Position numbers and translations under genes: made by a program | Notes under the pieces: generated by a model | The model's input: the letters and a program-made list of their open reading frames with translations, nothing else | Database searches by the model: none | Told to the model about the DNA's origin: nothing | Part shown: piece after piece, positions 56,402-64,000 of the stretch | Layout: the number at the start of each line of letters is the position of its first letter | Position numbering within the stretch: position 1 is the stretch's first letter | DNA from: Pseudomonadota bacterium | Lineage (GTDB): Bacteria > Pseudomonadota > Alphaproteobacteria > Rhizobiales > Pleomorphomonadaceae | Reading direction: 5' to 3' | Assembly: GCA_018262505.1 (NCBI GenBank) | Contig: JAGSYV010000011.1 | Location: 1-64,000, forward strand | Length of the DNA: 64,000 bases

Positions 56402-57433
56402 ATGGGTTACAAGGTCGCTGTGGTCGGTGCCACCGGAAACGTGGGCCGCGAAATGCTTTCGATCCTTGCCGAACGCGGCTTTCCCGCCGACGAGGTGATC
56501 GCCGTCGCTTCGCGACGGAGCCAGGGCACCGAGGTCTCGTTCGGCGACAAGACGCTGAAGGTGCAGGCGCTGGAGCACGTCGACTTCTCCGATATCGACA
56601 TCTGCGTCATGTCGGCCGGTGGATCGATCTCCAAGGAATGGTCGCCGAAGATCGGCGCCCAGAAGTGCGTCGTCATCGATAATTCCTCGGCTTGGCGTTA
56701 TGACGAGGACGTGCCGCTGGTCGTGCCGGAAGTGAATGCCGACGCCGTGGCCGGCTTCACCAAGAAATACATCATCGCCAATCCCAACTGCTCCACCGCC
56801 CAACTGGTCGTGGCGCTGAAGCCGCTGCACGACAAGGCCCACATCAAGCGCGTAGTCGTCTCGACCTACCAGTCGGTGTCGGGTGCCGGCAAGGACGCGA
56901 TGGACGAGCTGTTCACCCAGACCCGCGCCATCTTCGTGTCCGATCCGGTCGAAGCGAAGAAGTTCCCCAAGCGCATCGCCTTCAACCTCATTCCGCAGAT
57001 CGACGTCTTCATGGAGGACGGCTACACCAAGGAAGAGTGGAAGATGGTGGCGGAGACCAAGAAGATCCTCGATCCGAAGATCAAGCTGACCGCCACCTGC
57101 GTGCGCGTGCCGGTGTTCGTTTCCCATTCGGAAGTGGTCAACATCGAGTTCGACAAGCCGATCAGCGCCGACGAGGCCCGCTCGATCCTGCGCGAGGCGC
57201 CCGGCTGCCTCGTCATCGACAAGCACGAGCCCGGCGGCTACATCACCCCCTACGAGGCGGCCGGTGAAGACGCCACCTATATCTCCCGCATTCGCGAGGA
57301 CATCACGGTGGAGAACGGCTTGACCATGTGGGTGGTCTCCGACAATCTCCGCAAGGGCGCCGCGCTCAACGCCGTGCAGATCGCCGAGGTGCTGATCAAC
57401 CGTGGCCTGCTGAAGCCCAAGAAGGCCGCTTGA
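56402..57433 (+). CDS. asd: Aspartate-semialdehyde dehydrogenase
   Basis: A 343-residue NADPH enzyme that reduces L-aspartyl-4-phosphate to aspartate semialdehyde, the branch intermediate for lysine, diaminopimelate, methionine and threonine. The nucleotide motif VVGATGNVGREMLSIL is at residues 6-21, the catalytic Cys is in ANPNCSTAQLV, and TYQSVSGAGKDAMDEL and TCVRVPVFVSHSE (catalytic His) are present. Preceded by a threonine-rich leader ORF and competing hairpins, followed by a strong terminator, so it appears to be a single-gene unit with its own control. Confidence 0.97.
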   Translation: MGYKVAVVGATGNVGREMLSILAERGFPADEVIAVASRRSQGTEVSFGDKTLKVQALEHVDFSDIDICVMSAGGSISKEWSPKIGAQKCVVIDNSSAWRYDEDVPLVVPEVNADAVAGFTKKYIIANPNCSTAQLVVALKPLHDKAHIKRVVVSTYQSVSGAGKDAMDELFTQTRAIFVSDPVEAKKFPKRIAFNLIPQIDVFMEDGYTKEEWKMVAETKKILDPKIKLTATCVRVPVFVSHSEVVNIEFDKPISADEARSILREAPGCLVIDKHEPGGYITPYEAAGEDATYISRIREDITVENGLTMWVVSDNLRKGAALNAVQIAEVLINRGLLKPKKAA

Positions 57434-57457
57434 GCCAAACCGACTGAACGCTTTTCG

Positions 57458-57492
57458 GCCGCCGCGATCCCCTCGCGGCGGCTTTGTTTTTC
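57458..57492 (+). terminator. Rho-independent terminator of asd
   Basis: GCCGCCGCGA (57458-57467) pairs perfectly with TCGCGGCGGC (57473-57482), loop TCCCC, followed by TTTGTTTTT. Confidence 0.88.
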
Positions 57493-57497
57493 TGTAG

Positions 57498-58034
57498 TCA
57501 GGTGCGCGAAAGTTCGCCGGGCGCCGAATGTTCGCCGTCGCCGATCGCCCGCTGCATCAAGACCTGATCGAGCCAACGATCGAACTTGTAGCCAAGCGCC
57601 GGCGCGACGCCGATCAGCGTGAAGCCGAGGGCGGCGTGCAGCTTGCGCGAGCCAAGGTTGCCGCTGTCACCGATCACCGCCACCATCTGCCGGAAGCCGC
57701 GCCGCGCGCAGTCGTCGATCAGCGCCAGCAGAAGGCGCTTGCCGATGCCCTGCCCCTGACGGGCCGGATCGATATAGATCGAATTCTCCACCGTGTAGCG
57801 ATAGGCGAGGCGTGGCCGATAGGCACTGGCATAGGCATAGCCGGCCAGCGTACCGCCCATTTCGGCGATGAGATAGGGATAGCCGCCGCCGGTGATGGTC
57901 TCGAAGCGCTTCAGCATTTCTGCCTCGGTGGGCGGCTCGAGCTCCCAGGAGGCGGTACCGGTGCGAACCGCCTCCTGATAGATGGCAGCAATGGCGGGAA
58001 TATCGCCGGGGCGGGCGGGACGAATGGTCAGCAT
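57498..58034 (-). CDS. GNAT family N-acetyltransferase, phosphinothricin-type
   Basis: A 178-residue acetyltransferase. IRPARPGDIPAIAAIYQEAVRTGTASWELEPPT at the N-terminus and the acetyl-CoA loop RQGQGIGKRLLLALIDDC are characteristic of the PAT/MddA group that acetylates phosphinothricin or methionine sulfoximine and related compounds. In most bacteria the physiological substrate is unknown. Start at MLTIRPARP (58034); the frame is open 21 codons upstream. Convergent with asd. Confidence 0.9.
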   Translation of the reverse strand: MLTIRPARPGDIPAIAAIYQEAVRTGTASWELEPPTEAEMLKRFETITGGGYPYLIAEMGGTLAGYAYASAYRPRLAYRYTVENSIYIDPARQGQGIGKRLLLALIDDCARRGFRQMVAVIGDSGNLGSRKLHAALGFTLIGVAPALGYKFDRWLDQVLMQRAIGDGEHSAPGELSRT

Positions 58035-58107
58035 GATCGGATCCGCAAGACAAAGGGCGCGGCAGTGCGTCCCTGTCCTAGATCGCATGCTGGGCAATCC
58101 GCCTCAA

Positions 58108-58139
58108 ATAAAAACGGCGCCGGAAGAACCCGACGCCGT
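58108..58139 (-). terminator. Rho-independent terminator of the Bax-inhibitor-1 gene
   Basis: On the minus strand ACGGCG-TCGG-GTTCTT-CCGG-CGCCGT folds into a GC-rich stem followed by TTTTTA (58114-58109). It lies about 30 nt past the stop codon of the gene at 58169. Confidence 0.8.
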
Positions 58140-58168
58140 GTCTTTATTCAGGACATTATCGACTGTTG

Positions 58169-58957
58169 TCAGCGACGATCGCCCATCAGGCGCAGCAGCA
58201 TGATGAACAGGTTGATGAAGTCCATGTAGAGGTTGAGGGCGCCCATGATGGCCTTGCGGCCAGCGGTCGTTCTATCGTCGCCCTCGTAATACATTTCCTT
58301 GATGGTCTGCGTGTCGTAGGCGGTCAGACCGGCGAAGATACCGACGCCGATGATCGAGATCGCGAACTCCATCGCCGATGACTGCATGAACAGGTTGACC
58401 AACGAGGCGATGATCAGGCCGAACAGCCCCATGATCAGGAACGACCCCATGGCGCTGAGACTGCGCTTGGTCGTGTAACCATAAAGGCTGAGGCCGGCGA
58501 AGGCAGCAGAGGAAATGAAGAACACCTGCGTGATTGACTGCTGGGTGTAGACCAGGAAGATCGATGACAGCGACAGGCCCATCAGCGCCGCGAAGGCCCA
58601 GAACAGGCCTTGCGCCACCGGCATGGAAAGCCGCTGGATGCCGAAGGAGAACACCAGCACCAAGCCGACGGGAGCCAGCATCACCAGCCACCGCAGCGGG
58701 CTCGTATAGAGCGCAACGCCGAAGGAGCTGAGGGTAATCGGATCCCAGCTCGCAACCGCGGCATTGGCGGCAAGCGCGGCGACGCCACCGGTCACCGCGA
58801 GGCCGATCGCCATGTAGTTGTAGACCGACAGCATGTAGCTGCGGAGACCCTGATCGATCTCCGCGGAATAGGCCCGGGAACCGTAGCCCGAGGGGATGTT
58901 GATATGGGCGCGTAACAGAGAAAGCTCAAGGGCAAGCCCAAAACCGCCCCCGAACAT
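58169..58957 (-). CDS. Bax inhibitor-1/YccA family membrane protein
   Basis: A 262-residue protein with seven predicted helices (first near residues 48-68, YMAIGLAVTGGVAALAANAA). Family markers are the C-terminal AGLTAYDTQTIKEMYY and ALNLYMDFINLFIMLLRLMG. Homologues are pH-dependent calcium leak channels or FtsH-associated proteins. The ATG at 58957 gives a longer, odd N-terminus (MFGGGFGLALELSLL) than relatives, which begin close to the DQGLRSYM block; no better in-frame start codon exists. It begins 10 nt after the ABC permease stop, so it may be co-transcribed. Confidence 0.88.
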   Translation of the reverse strand: MFGGGFGLALELSLLRAHINIPSGYGSRAYSAEIDQGLRSYMLSVYNYMAIGLAVTGGVAALAANAAVASWDPITLSSFGVALYTSPLRWLVMLAPVGLVLVFSFGIQRLSMPVAQGLFWAFAALMGLSLSSIFLVYTQQSITQVFFISSAAFAGLSLYGYTTKRSLSAMGSFLIMGLFGLIIASLVNLFMQSSAMEFAISIIGVGIFAGLTAYDTQTIKEMYYEGDDRTTAGRKAIMGALNLYMDFINLFIMLLRLMGDRR

Positions 58958-58966
58958 GACGAAGAT

Positions 58967-61525
58967 TTAAAGATTCCTGAGAATGGGCGCCGCCTTGGCC
59001 GACAGCGCTCGGAAGGTACCGAGCAGGCCGAGGCCGATGGTCAAGAGAAGCGCCACCGCCACGGCGCCAAGCGCCACCCACGGATCGAGATCGAGCGGCA
59101 CATCCATGATACCGGTGAGCACGCCCCAGGCGGCCGCCGCGCCGGCGGCAAGCGCAAAAACAGCGGTGAGAAGGCCGAGCGCCGCGTATTCCAGGGCAAA
59201 GGCGAGAAGAACGCGGGCACGCGTTGCCCCGAACGTCTTGAGAAGAACCGCATCGTAGACGCGCTGGCGATGACCGGACGCCAGTGCGCCGGCCAGCACC
59301 AGAACGGAGGCCGCGAGCGCGATCGACGCGGCGGCGCGGATGGCCAGCGTCAACGACGAAACGAGATCGTTGACCGTGGCGAGCATATCCTTGACGCGCA
59401 CGATGGTTGCCGTCGGGAAGGCGGCGACCACGGCCTTGATCAGCCGCCCCTCGGTTTGACGATCGCCACCGCCCGGCAAGGCCGCCGTCGACAACACTGA
59501 ATAGGGCGCCCCGGCAAAGGTATTGGGCGAAAATACCATCACGAAATTGATGGAAAGCGATTGCCACTCGACCTTGCGCGTACTGGCGACCTTGGCGGTG
59601 ATCTCGCGACCGAGCACGCTGACGGTCACGGTGTCGCCGATCGACAGACCGAAATCACGCGCCAGTTGATCCTCGAAGGAAACCAGCGGCTCGCCCTTAT
59701 AGTCCTTTGGCCACCAAGCACCGGAGGCGAGCGTCGAATTGGCCGGCGGTTCGGCCGACAGCGTGATGCCGCGATCGCCCGAAAGCGCCCATCGAGCGCT
59801 CTCGGGCGCATCGATCTTGTCGACCGGCACTCCCTTCAGGGCGGTGATGCGGCCGCGCAGCATCGGCACGGTCTCAAGTGTTGTGCCGGGGACGGTCGTT
59901 TCCACCAGATGGGAGAAAGCTTCGATCTCATTTGAGCGGATGTCGAGCATGAAGAAGGTCGGCGCCTTCGCTGGCAGGGTCGAGGTGAGCTGTCGTCTCA
60001 GGCCGGTATCAATCAGCGCCAGCGCCACCATCAATGTCAGCCCCAGACCGAGCGACAGCACCACCGACAGCGTCAGGCCGCCACGCCGATGAATGTTGCG
60101 CAGAGCGAGCCGGAACTCGGCAGAGCCAACCGCCGGCACGCGGCCGGCGAGACGACGGATCAGGCCGGCGACGCCTGTCAGCACCGCGAAAATGACCGCC
60201 ATCGACACGACGAAGATCATCGCCACGAAACGATCGGACGCCGCAACAATGGCCAGGGTCGCCAGCAGCAGAACGGCGACCGCCGTCGCCACGACATAAA
60301 CCCGGCGCGGCTGGCGCCGTTCAGGAGCCACCTTGTCACGGAACAGGGCGCTCACCGGCATGTCGTGCGCCCGGCCGAGCGACCAGATGGCAAAAGCGAA
60401 AGCCGTGAGGAAGCCATAGGCGGCGGCAAGCAGCAGTTCGCCGGGATAGACAGCAATCTGGATGGGGAGATCGAGCGCCGTGGCGATCAAACCACCGGCA
60501 AAGAAGGGTGGCAGCAGCCCCAGGCTGAGACCAAGCGCCACGCCGATGGTACCAATGACGCCGATCTCGATCAGATAGACGGCCACAACGAAGCCACCCG
60601 GCGCCCCCACCGCCTTCAATGTGGCGATGGTGTCGCGCTTGCGATCGATGAAGCCCTTGACCGCGTTGGTCACGCCGACGCCGCCGACGATCAGAGCCGT
60701 GAGACCGACGAGCGTCAGGAATTCCGAGAAGCGTTCGACATTGCGTTCGAGGCCCGGCGCCGCGTCGAGCCGGCTGGAAACGCGCCGACCGCTGTCGGAT
60801 TGAGCCGCCTTGATCTCGGCGACCGTTGAAGCGACAGCAGCGTCGCTCGTGCCGTCGGGCAGAGCCAGGCGGACGGTCGTTTCGACCAGACTGCCCGGTT
60901 GAACGATGTCGGTGGCGGTAAGAGCCGCCCGGCTCATCATGACGCGCGGCCCATAGGCAATGCCTGTACCGACTTGGTCGGATTCCTTTTCGATCAGCCC
61001 GCGCACTTCGGCGGTCGCCCGGCCGATGGCGATGCGGTCGCCAACCTTCACGCCGAGGCGGTCGGCGAGGATCGGTTCAATGACGACGCCAATCGCTCCG
61101 TCCGCAGTTGGCGCCAAGGCTTCGGCCAGCCGGCCACCGCCGTCGAGGCGCAGCTCTCCGGTCAGCGGGTAGGCCTCATCCACCGCCTTGATGCGGACGA
61201 GCGCCTGTGCCTCGCCGTCGACACGCCGCGCCATGGAGTTGACCAGCGTCACCGTCGATAGCCGGCCACGCGCCCCGAGCGCCGCGAGCACGTCCGCCGG
61301 AGGGACCTCGCCGCCAAAGCGAACGGCGATATCCCCACCAAGAATATCCCGACCCTGCAAGGCGATGCCTTCGGTAATCGCCCGGCTGGTCGACCCGACG
61401 GCGGCGATGGCGGCGACACCGAGCGCGATGGCGGCAATGAAAATGCGAAACCCCGAGAGACCGCCACGCGCCTCGCGGGCAGCGAGACGGAAGGCGACAG
61501 GCCAACCCGGCGACCGGCCGTTCAC
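58967..61525 (-). CDS. ABC transporter permease, YbbP-like (FtsX/MacB domains)
   Basis: An 852-residue membrane protein with an N-terminal helix ([20 protein letters not shown]), a large extracytoplasmic MacB-type domain, and two FtsX-type four-helix groups (about residues 260-400 and 720-850) with further helices around 420-460. This is the YbbP architecture found beside ybbA and tesA in proteobacteria; it is thought to act in export or extraction of lipid-linked substrates and not in solute uptake. It overlaps the ATPase gene by 4 bp (ATGA). Confidence 0.9.
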   Translation of the reverse strand: MNGRSPGWPVAFRLAAREARGGLSGFRIFIAAIALGVAAIAAVGSTSRAITEGIALQGRDILGGDIAVRFGGEVPPADVLAALGARGRLSTVTLVNSMARRVDGEAQALVRIKAVDEAYPLTGELRLDGGGRLAEALAPTADGAIGVVIEPILADRLGVKVGDRIAIGRATAEVRGLIEKESDQVGTGIAYGPRVMMSRAALTATDIVQPGSLVETTVRLALPDGTSDAAVASTVAEIKAAQSDSGRRVSSRLDAAPGLERNVERFSEFLTLVGLTALIVGGVGVTNAVKGFIDRKRDTIATLKAVGAPGGFVVAVYLIEIGVIGTIGVALGLSLGLLPPFFAGGLIATALDLPIQIAVYPGELLLAAAYGFLTAFAFAIWSLGRAHDMPVSALFRDKVAPERRQPRRVYVVATAVAVLLLATLAIVAASDRFVAMIFVVSMAVIFAVLTGVAGLIRRLAGRVPAVGSAEFRLALRNIHRRGGLTLSVVLSLGLGLTLMVALALIDTGLRRQLTSTLPAKAPTFFMLDIRSNEIEAFSHLVETTVPGTTLETVPMLRGRITALKGVPVDKIDAPESARWALSGDRGITLSAEPPANSTLASGAWWPKDYKGEPLVSFEDQLARDFGLSIGDTVTVSVLGREITAKVASTRKVEWQSLSINFVMVFSPNTFAGAPYSVLSTAALPGGGDRQTEGRLIKAVVAAFPTATIVRVKDMLATVNDLVSSLTLAIRAAASIALAASVLVLAGALASGHRQRVYDAVLLKTFGATRARVLLAFALEYAALGLLTAVFALAAGAAAAWGVLTGIMDVPLDLDPWVALGAVAVALLLTIGLGLLGTFRALSAKAAPILRNL

Positions 61526-62271
61526 GACATCCCTCCCGCGCGGACATCCTCGACGATTTCACCCGAGCGCATGACGATGCGACGATCGCAGGCGTCGGCC
61601 AGCGCCCGGTCGTGGGTGACCAGTACCAGCGTCGCACCGCGCCGCGCCCGTGCTTCGAACATCAGACGGATGATCTCGCGGCCGGTATCGGCATCGAGAT
61701 TGCCGGTCGGCTCGTCGGCGATCAGGATCGACGGCTCCGGAGCGAGCGCCCGGGCAATGGCGACGCGCTGCTGCTCGCCACCGGACAGCTCTGCCGGATG
61801 ATGACCGAGCCGGTCGGCCAGACCGACCGCCTCGAGCTCGATGCGCGCTCGCTCGAAAGCGTCGCGCCGGCCGCTCAATTCCAGCGGTACCGCGACGTTC
61901 TCCAGCGCCGTCATGGTCGGCATCAGATGGAAGGACTGAAAGACGATGCCAACGGAGCGGCCACGAAAACGGGCGAGCGCATCCTCACCCATGCGGTCGA
62001 GACGCTCGCCACCAACCGTGACGGCGCCGCCATCGACCCGCTCAAGGCCGGCCAGCACCATCAGGAGCGTCGACTTGCCCGACCCGGAAGGGCCGACGAT
62101 GCCGACACTCATGCCCGCCTCGATGGAAAAAGAAAGGCTTTTCAGAATATGGACGCGAGCGGCGCCGCTGCCGAGGCTGAGATCGACTTGGGAGAGAGTA
62201 ATGGCGGGGGAAAGAGCAACGGCGGGATCTGGCAAGGACGAGCTTTCAGGTTCTGATGGGTTCAGGCACAC
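61522..62271 (-). CDS. ABC transporter ATP-binding protein, YbbA/LolD-like
   Basis: A 249-residue MacB/LolD-type ATPase. Walker [13 protein letters not shown], signature [15 protein letters not shown], Walker [13 protein letters not shown] and switch [10 protein letters not shown] are intact. It starts at a GTG (62271). Translationally coupled to the YbbP-like permease and divergent from the GDSL esterase gene, the same arrangement as ybbA-ybbP/tesA of E. coli, which suggests a shared role in lipid or lysophospholipid handling. Confidence 0.92.
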   Translation of the reverse strand: MCLNPSEPESSSLPDPAVALSPAITLSQVDLSLGSGAARVHILKSLSFSIEAGMSVGIVGPSGSGKSTLLMVLAGLERVDGGAVTVGGERLDRMGEDALARFRGRSVGIVFQSFHLMPTMTALENVAVPLELSGRRDAFERARIELEAVGLADRLGHHPAELSGGEQQRVAIARALAPEPSILIADEPTGNLDADTGREIIRLMFEARARRGATLVLVTHDRALADACDRRIVMRSGEIVEDVRAGGMS

Positions 62272-62355
62272 GTGAAGTCGGCAGGGCTTGCCGAGGAAAG
62301 CCCGAGCCTGTCATATGGGCGGCTCGGAAACCATTGCAAGCCAGGTCAAAAGGCC

Positions 62356-62985
62356 GTGAGACATCGGATATTTACGTTCGTTCTCGCCCTCGTCGCCGGC
62401 ATTGTCAGCGCGGAGGCCAAGCCCATGCGTATCGTCGCGCTCGGCGACAGTCTCACCGCCGGTTATGGCGTCCTCAGCCAGGAAGCCTTTCCGGATCGGC
62501 TGGAGGCGGCGCTGAAAAAGCACGGCCATGATGTGGACATCGTCAACGCCGGCGTCTCCGGCGACACCGTTGCCGACGGTCTCGCCCGCCTGGACTGGGC
62601 GCTGGCCGACGGTGCCGATGGCGTCATCGTCGAACTCGGCGCCAATGACATGCTGCGTGGCCATGACCCGGCACTTGTCCGCGAAAGTCTCGACGAACTG
62701 ATGTCGCGCCTCGGTGAGACGGGCGTGCCGGTCCTGCTCGCCGGCATGCGAGCAGCGCCAAACCTCGGTGCCGACTATGCCGCCCGCTTCGATCCGATCT
62801 TCCCGGAGCTCGCCAAGAAACACGGCGCCCTGCTCTATCCCTTCTTTCTCGACGGCGTCGCCGGCGATGCTAGCCTCAACCAGGCCGATGGCATGCATCC
62901 CAATGCCGCCGGTGTGGAAATCATCGTCGAGCGCATCCTGCCCTCGGTCGAAGCGTTGAACGAACGGATCAGGATCAAGGGCTAG
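62356..62985 (+). CDS. GDSL esterase/lysophospholipase (TesA-like arylesterase)
   Basis: A 209-residue SGNH hydrolase with a signal peptide (MRHRIFTFVLALVAGIVSAEA). Catalytic blocks: GDSLTAGYG (Ser32), NAGVSGDTVADG, GANDMLRG, and DGMHPNAAG (Asp and His). Periplasmic thioesterase, lysophospholipase and arylesterase activities are known in the family. The GTG at 62356 with AAAGG upstream puts the signal peptide at the N-terminus; the frame is open upstream to 62272 without sense. Divergent from ybbA/ybbP-like genes. Confidence 0.9.
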   Translation: MRHRIFTFVLALVAGIVSAEAKPMRIVALGDSLTAGYGVLSQEAFPDRLEAALKKHGHDVDIVNAGVSGDTVADGLARLDWALADGADGVIVELGANDMLRGHDPALVRESLDELMSRLGETGVPVLLAGMRAAPNLGADYAARFDPIFPELAKKHGALLYPFFLDGVAGDASLNQADGMHPNAAGVEIIVERILPSVEALNERIRIKG

Positions 62986-63024
62986 GTTTCAGGACGATCC
63001 CGGCAATAACAATGGGGGAGATAC

Positions 63025-63558
63025 GTGAGCAGCCTCGATCACTTTCGCCTTATGGCGCCCTACAATGCCTGGATGAACGCCAAGGTCTACGACGCGGCGA
63101 AACGTCTGACCGCCCAAGAACTCGCCCGTGATCGCGGCGCTTTTTTCGGTTCGATCCTCGGCACGCTCAACCACCTCGCCGCCTGCGACCTCCTCTGGTT
63201 CGGCCGGCTCGCCGCCCATCCACCTTTCGCCGGCCGAATCGACCTGGCGGACCTACCGCGACCGACCAGCGTTCGCTTCGTGGTTTCCGACGACCTGTCC
63301 CAGCTCCGACTCGTCAGAGAGCGCATCGATCGGCTGATAATTGGCTTCATAGATGGTCTGAGCGAAGCCGATGTCAGCGGTATCTTCGCGTACCGCCGTG
63401 TCGATGGCACGCCGAATCGCAAGGTGCTGTCGTCGGTCCTGTCGCATATCTTCAACCACCAGACCCATCATCGCGGCCAGGTCACCACGCTGCTCACTCA
63501 GGCCGGCATCGACGTCGGCGTCACAGACTTGGTGGCGCTCGTCCCGGACATCGACTGA
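63025..63558 (+). CDS. DinB family protein
   Basis: A 177-residue four-helix-bundle protein of the DinB/YfiT-like metal-binding superfamily. The metal histidines are probably His50 (GTLNHLAA), His145 and His149 (HIFNHQTHHRGQ). Members include damage-induced proteins and thiol-S-transferases; function here is unknown. Start GTG at 63025 with GGGGGAG upstream. The aldo/keto reductase gene follows 20 bp later, so they may be co-transcribed. Confidence 0.9.
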   Translation: MSSLDHFRLMAPYNAWMNAKVYDAAKRLTAQELARDRGAFFGSILGTLNHLAACDLLWFGRLAAHPPFAGRIDLADLPRPTSVRFVVSDDLSQLRLVRERIDRLIIGFIDGLSEADVSGIFAYRRVDGTPNRKVLSSVLSHIFNHQTHHRGQVTTLLTQAGIDVGVTDLVALVPDID

Positions 63559-63578
63559 TTTTCTGAAAAGGCTGTTCC

Positions 63579-64000
63579 ATGCAGAAACGTCGCCTCGGTC
63601 GTTCCGAGCTTCTTGTCACACCCCTTTGCCTCGGCACCATGACCTACGGCGAGCAGACCGGCAGGGAAGAGGCGTTCGCCATTCTCGACCGTGCCGTCGG
63701 CTTCGGCATCGACTTCATCGACGTCGCCGAAATGTATCCGGTGCCGCCAAAGCGTGAGACGCAAGGCGCGACCGAGACGATTCTGGGCGACTGGTTCGCC
63801 GCACGCGGTGGGCGCGGTGATGTCGTCTTGGCGACGAAGGTCTGTGGCCGCAGCACCAATGATTGGTTCCGCGACGATGGCGCGCCGACCCGCCTCACCC
63901 GGTCGCAGATCTTCGAAGCCGTCGAGAAATCGCTTCGCCGCCTGAGAACCGACTACATCGATCTCTATCAGATCCATTGGCCCGACCGCGTCGTCTCCGA
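63579..64000 (+). CDS. Aldo/keto reductase, Tas-like (C-terminus outside window)
   Basis: The first 140 codons of an NADPH-dependent aldo/keto reductase. MQKRRLGRSELLVTPLCLGTMTYGEQTG is the start of the Tas/YghZ-like group; the catalytic Asp and Tyr are in DFIDVAEMYPVPP and the Lys in VLATKVCG. RLRTDYIDLYQIHWPDR is the conserved barrel strand. The gene continues past the right edge of the window. Confidence 0.9.
   Translation, partial: MQKRRLGRSELLVTPLCLGTMTYGEQTGREEAFAILDRAVGFGIDFIDVAEMYPVPPKRETQGATETILGDWFAARGGRGDVVLATKVCGRSTNDWFRDDGAPTRLTRSQIFEAVEKSLRRLRTDYIDLYQIHWPDRVVS

Overview
The window is a dense, high-GC stretch of alphaproteobacterial chromosome, almost certainly Hyphomicrobiales (Rhizobiales). 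The evidence is gene content and order: ftsE-ftsX-ydcF-plsC, chaC next to a DUF2125 gene and tyrC-hisC, argH-lptM-lysA, ccmA-ccmB back to back with acnA, a CpdR-type receiver gene, a TIGR02302 (DUF4175) gene beside a D-alanyl-D-alanine carboxypeptidase, and rhizobial-style intergenic palindromes. It carries mostly housekeeping and metabolic genes. I saw no tRNA or rRNA gene, transposase, prophage, plasmid gene or CRISPR array. The genus cannot be fixed from the sequence alone.

Layout. 1-9.8 kb: partial membrane protein, YddG-like exporter, glyoxalase II, a methyltransferase, metX-metW behind a recognisable promoter, a small secreted protein, a saccharopine-dehydrogenase-like protein, gluQRS, an AlkA-like glycosylase, a carboxylesterase and a PduO-type cobalamin adenosyltransferase. 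9.8-16.3 kb: cpdR, hpt and a zinc-ribbon membrane protein, then a 137-140 bp tandem repeat running up to the ftsE start codon, then ftsEX, ydcF, plsC and chaC. 16.4-23 kb: DUF2125 protein, tyrC-hisC, AEC permease, PEBP-like protein, slyX and a Cache chemoreceptor. 23.2-30 kb: a urease operon on the minus strand (ureD-ureA-DUF1272-ureB-ureC-MFS-ureE-ureF-ureG) with two unusual insertions. 30-39 kb: lysA (frameshifted at its very end), lptM, argH, a TlpA-like thioredoxin, a COG0523 metallochaperone, a DD-carboxypeptidase and the TIGR02302 protein. 39-42 kb: etfB-etfA and a 3-hydroxybutyryl-CoA dehydrogenase with an apparent internal deletion. 42-48 kb: a small sugar locus (beta-mannosidase, LacI regulator, SMP-30 lactonase, 2-hydroxyacid dehydrogenase). 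48-56 kb: two chemoreceptors, ccmAB and acnA. 56-64 kb: asd with a threonine-rich leader peptide, a GNAT acetyltransferase, Bax-inhibitor-1 protein, the ybbA-ybbP-tesA-type ABC/lipase locus, a DinB protein and a partial aldo/keto reductase.

How genes work together. The urease block supplies both catalytic subunits and nickel-loading factors. metX/metW, asd, lysA and argH give several steps of aspartate- and glutamate-family amino-acid synthesis. EtfAB and the hydroxyacyl-CoA dehydrogenase fit fatty-acid or polyhydroxybutyrate metabolism. FtsEX, PlsC, the DD-carboxypeptidase and LptM serve the envelope.

The most interesting observation is upstream of asd. A sigma70-like promoter is followed by a 34-codon leader ORF ending in a run with 8 threonines in 12 residues, then mutually exclusive inverted repeats, then asd. 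This has the layout of a threonine attenuator and I know of no description of one on asd. Other points are the ftsE repeat, a probable 14-residue in-frame deletion in the 3-hydroxybutyryl-CoA dehydrogenase, the lysA frameshift, the MFS gene inside the urease operon, and paired operator-like palindromes before the LacI gene.
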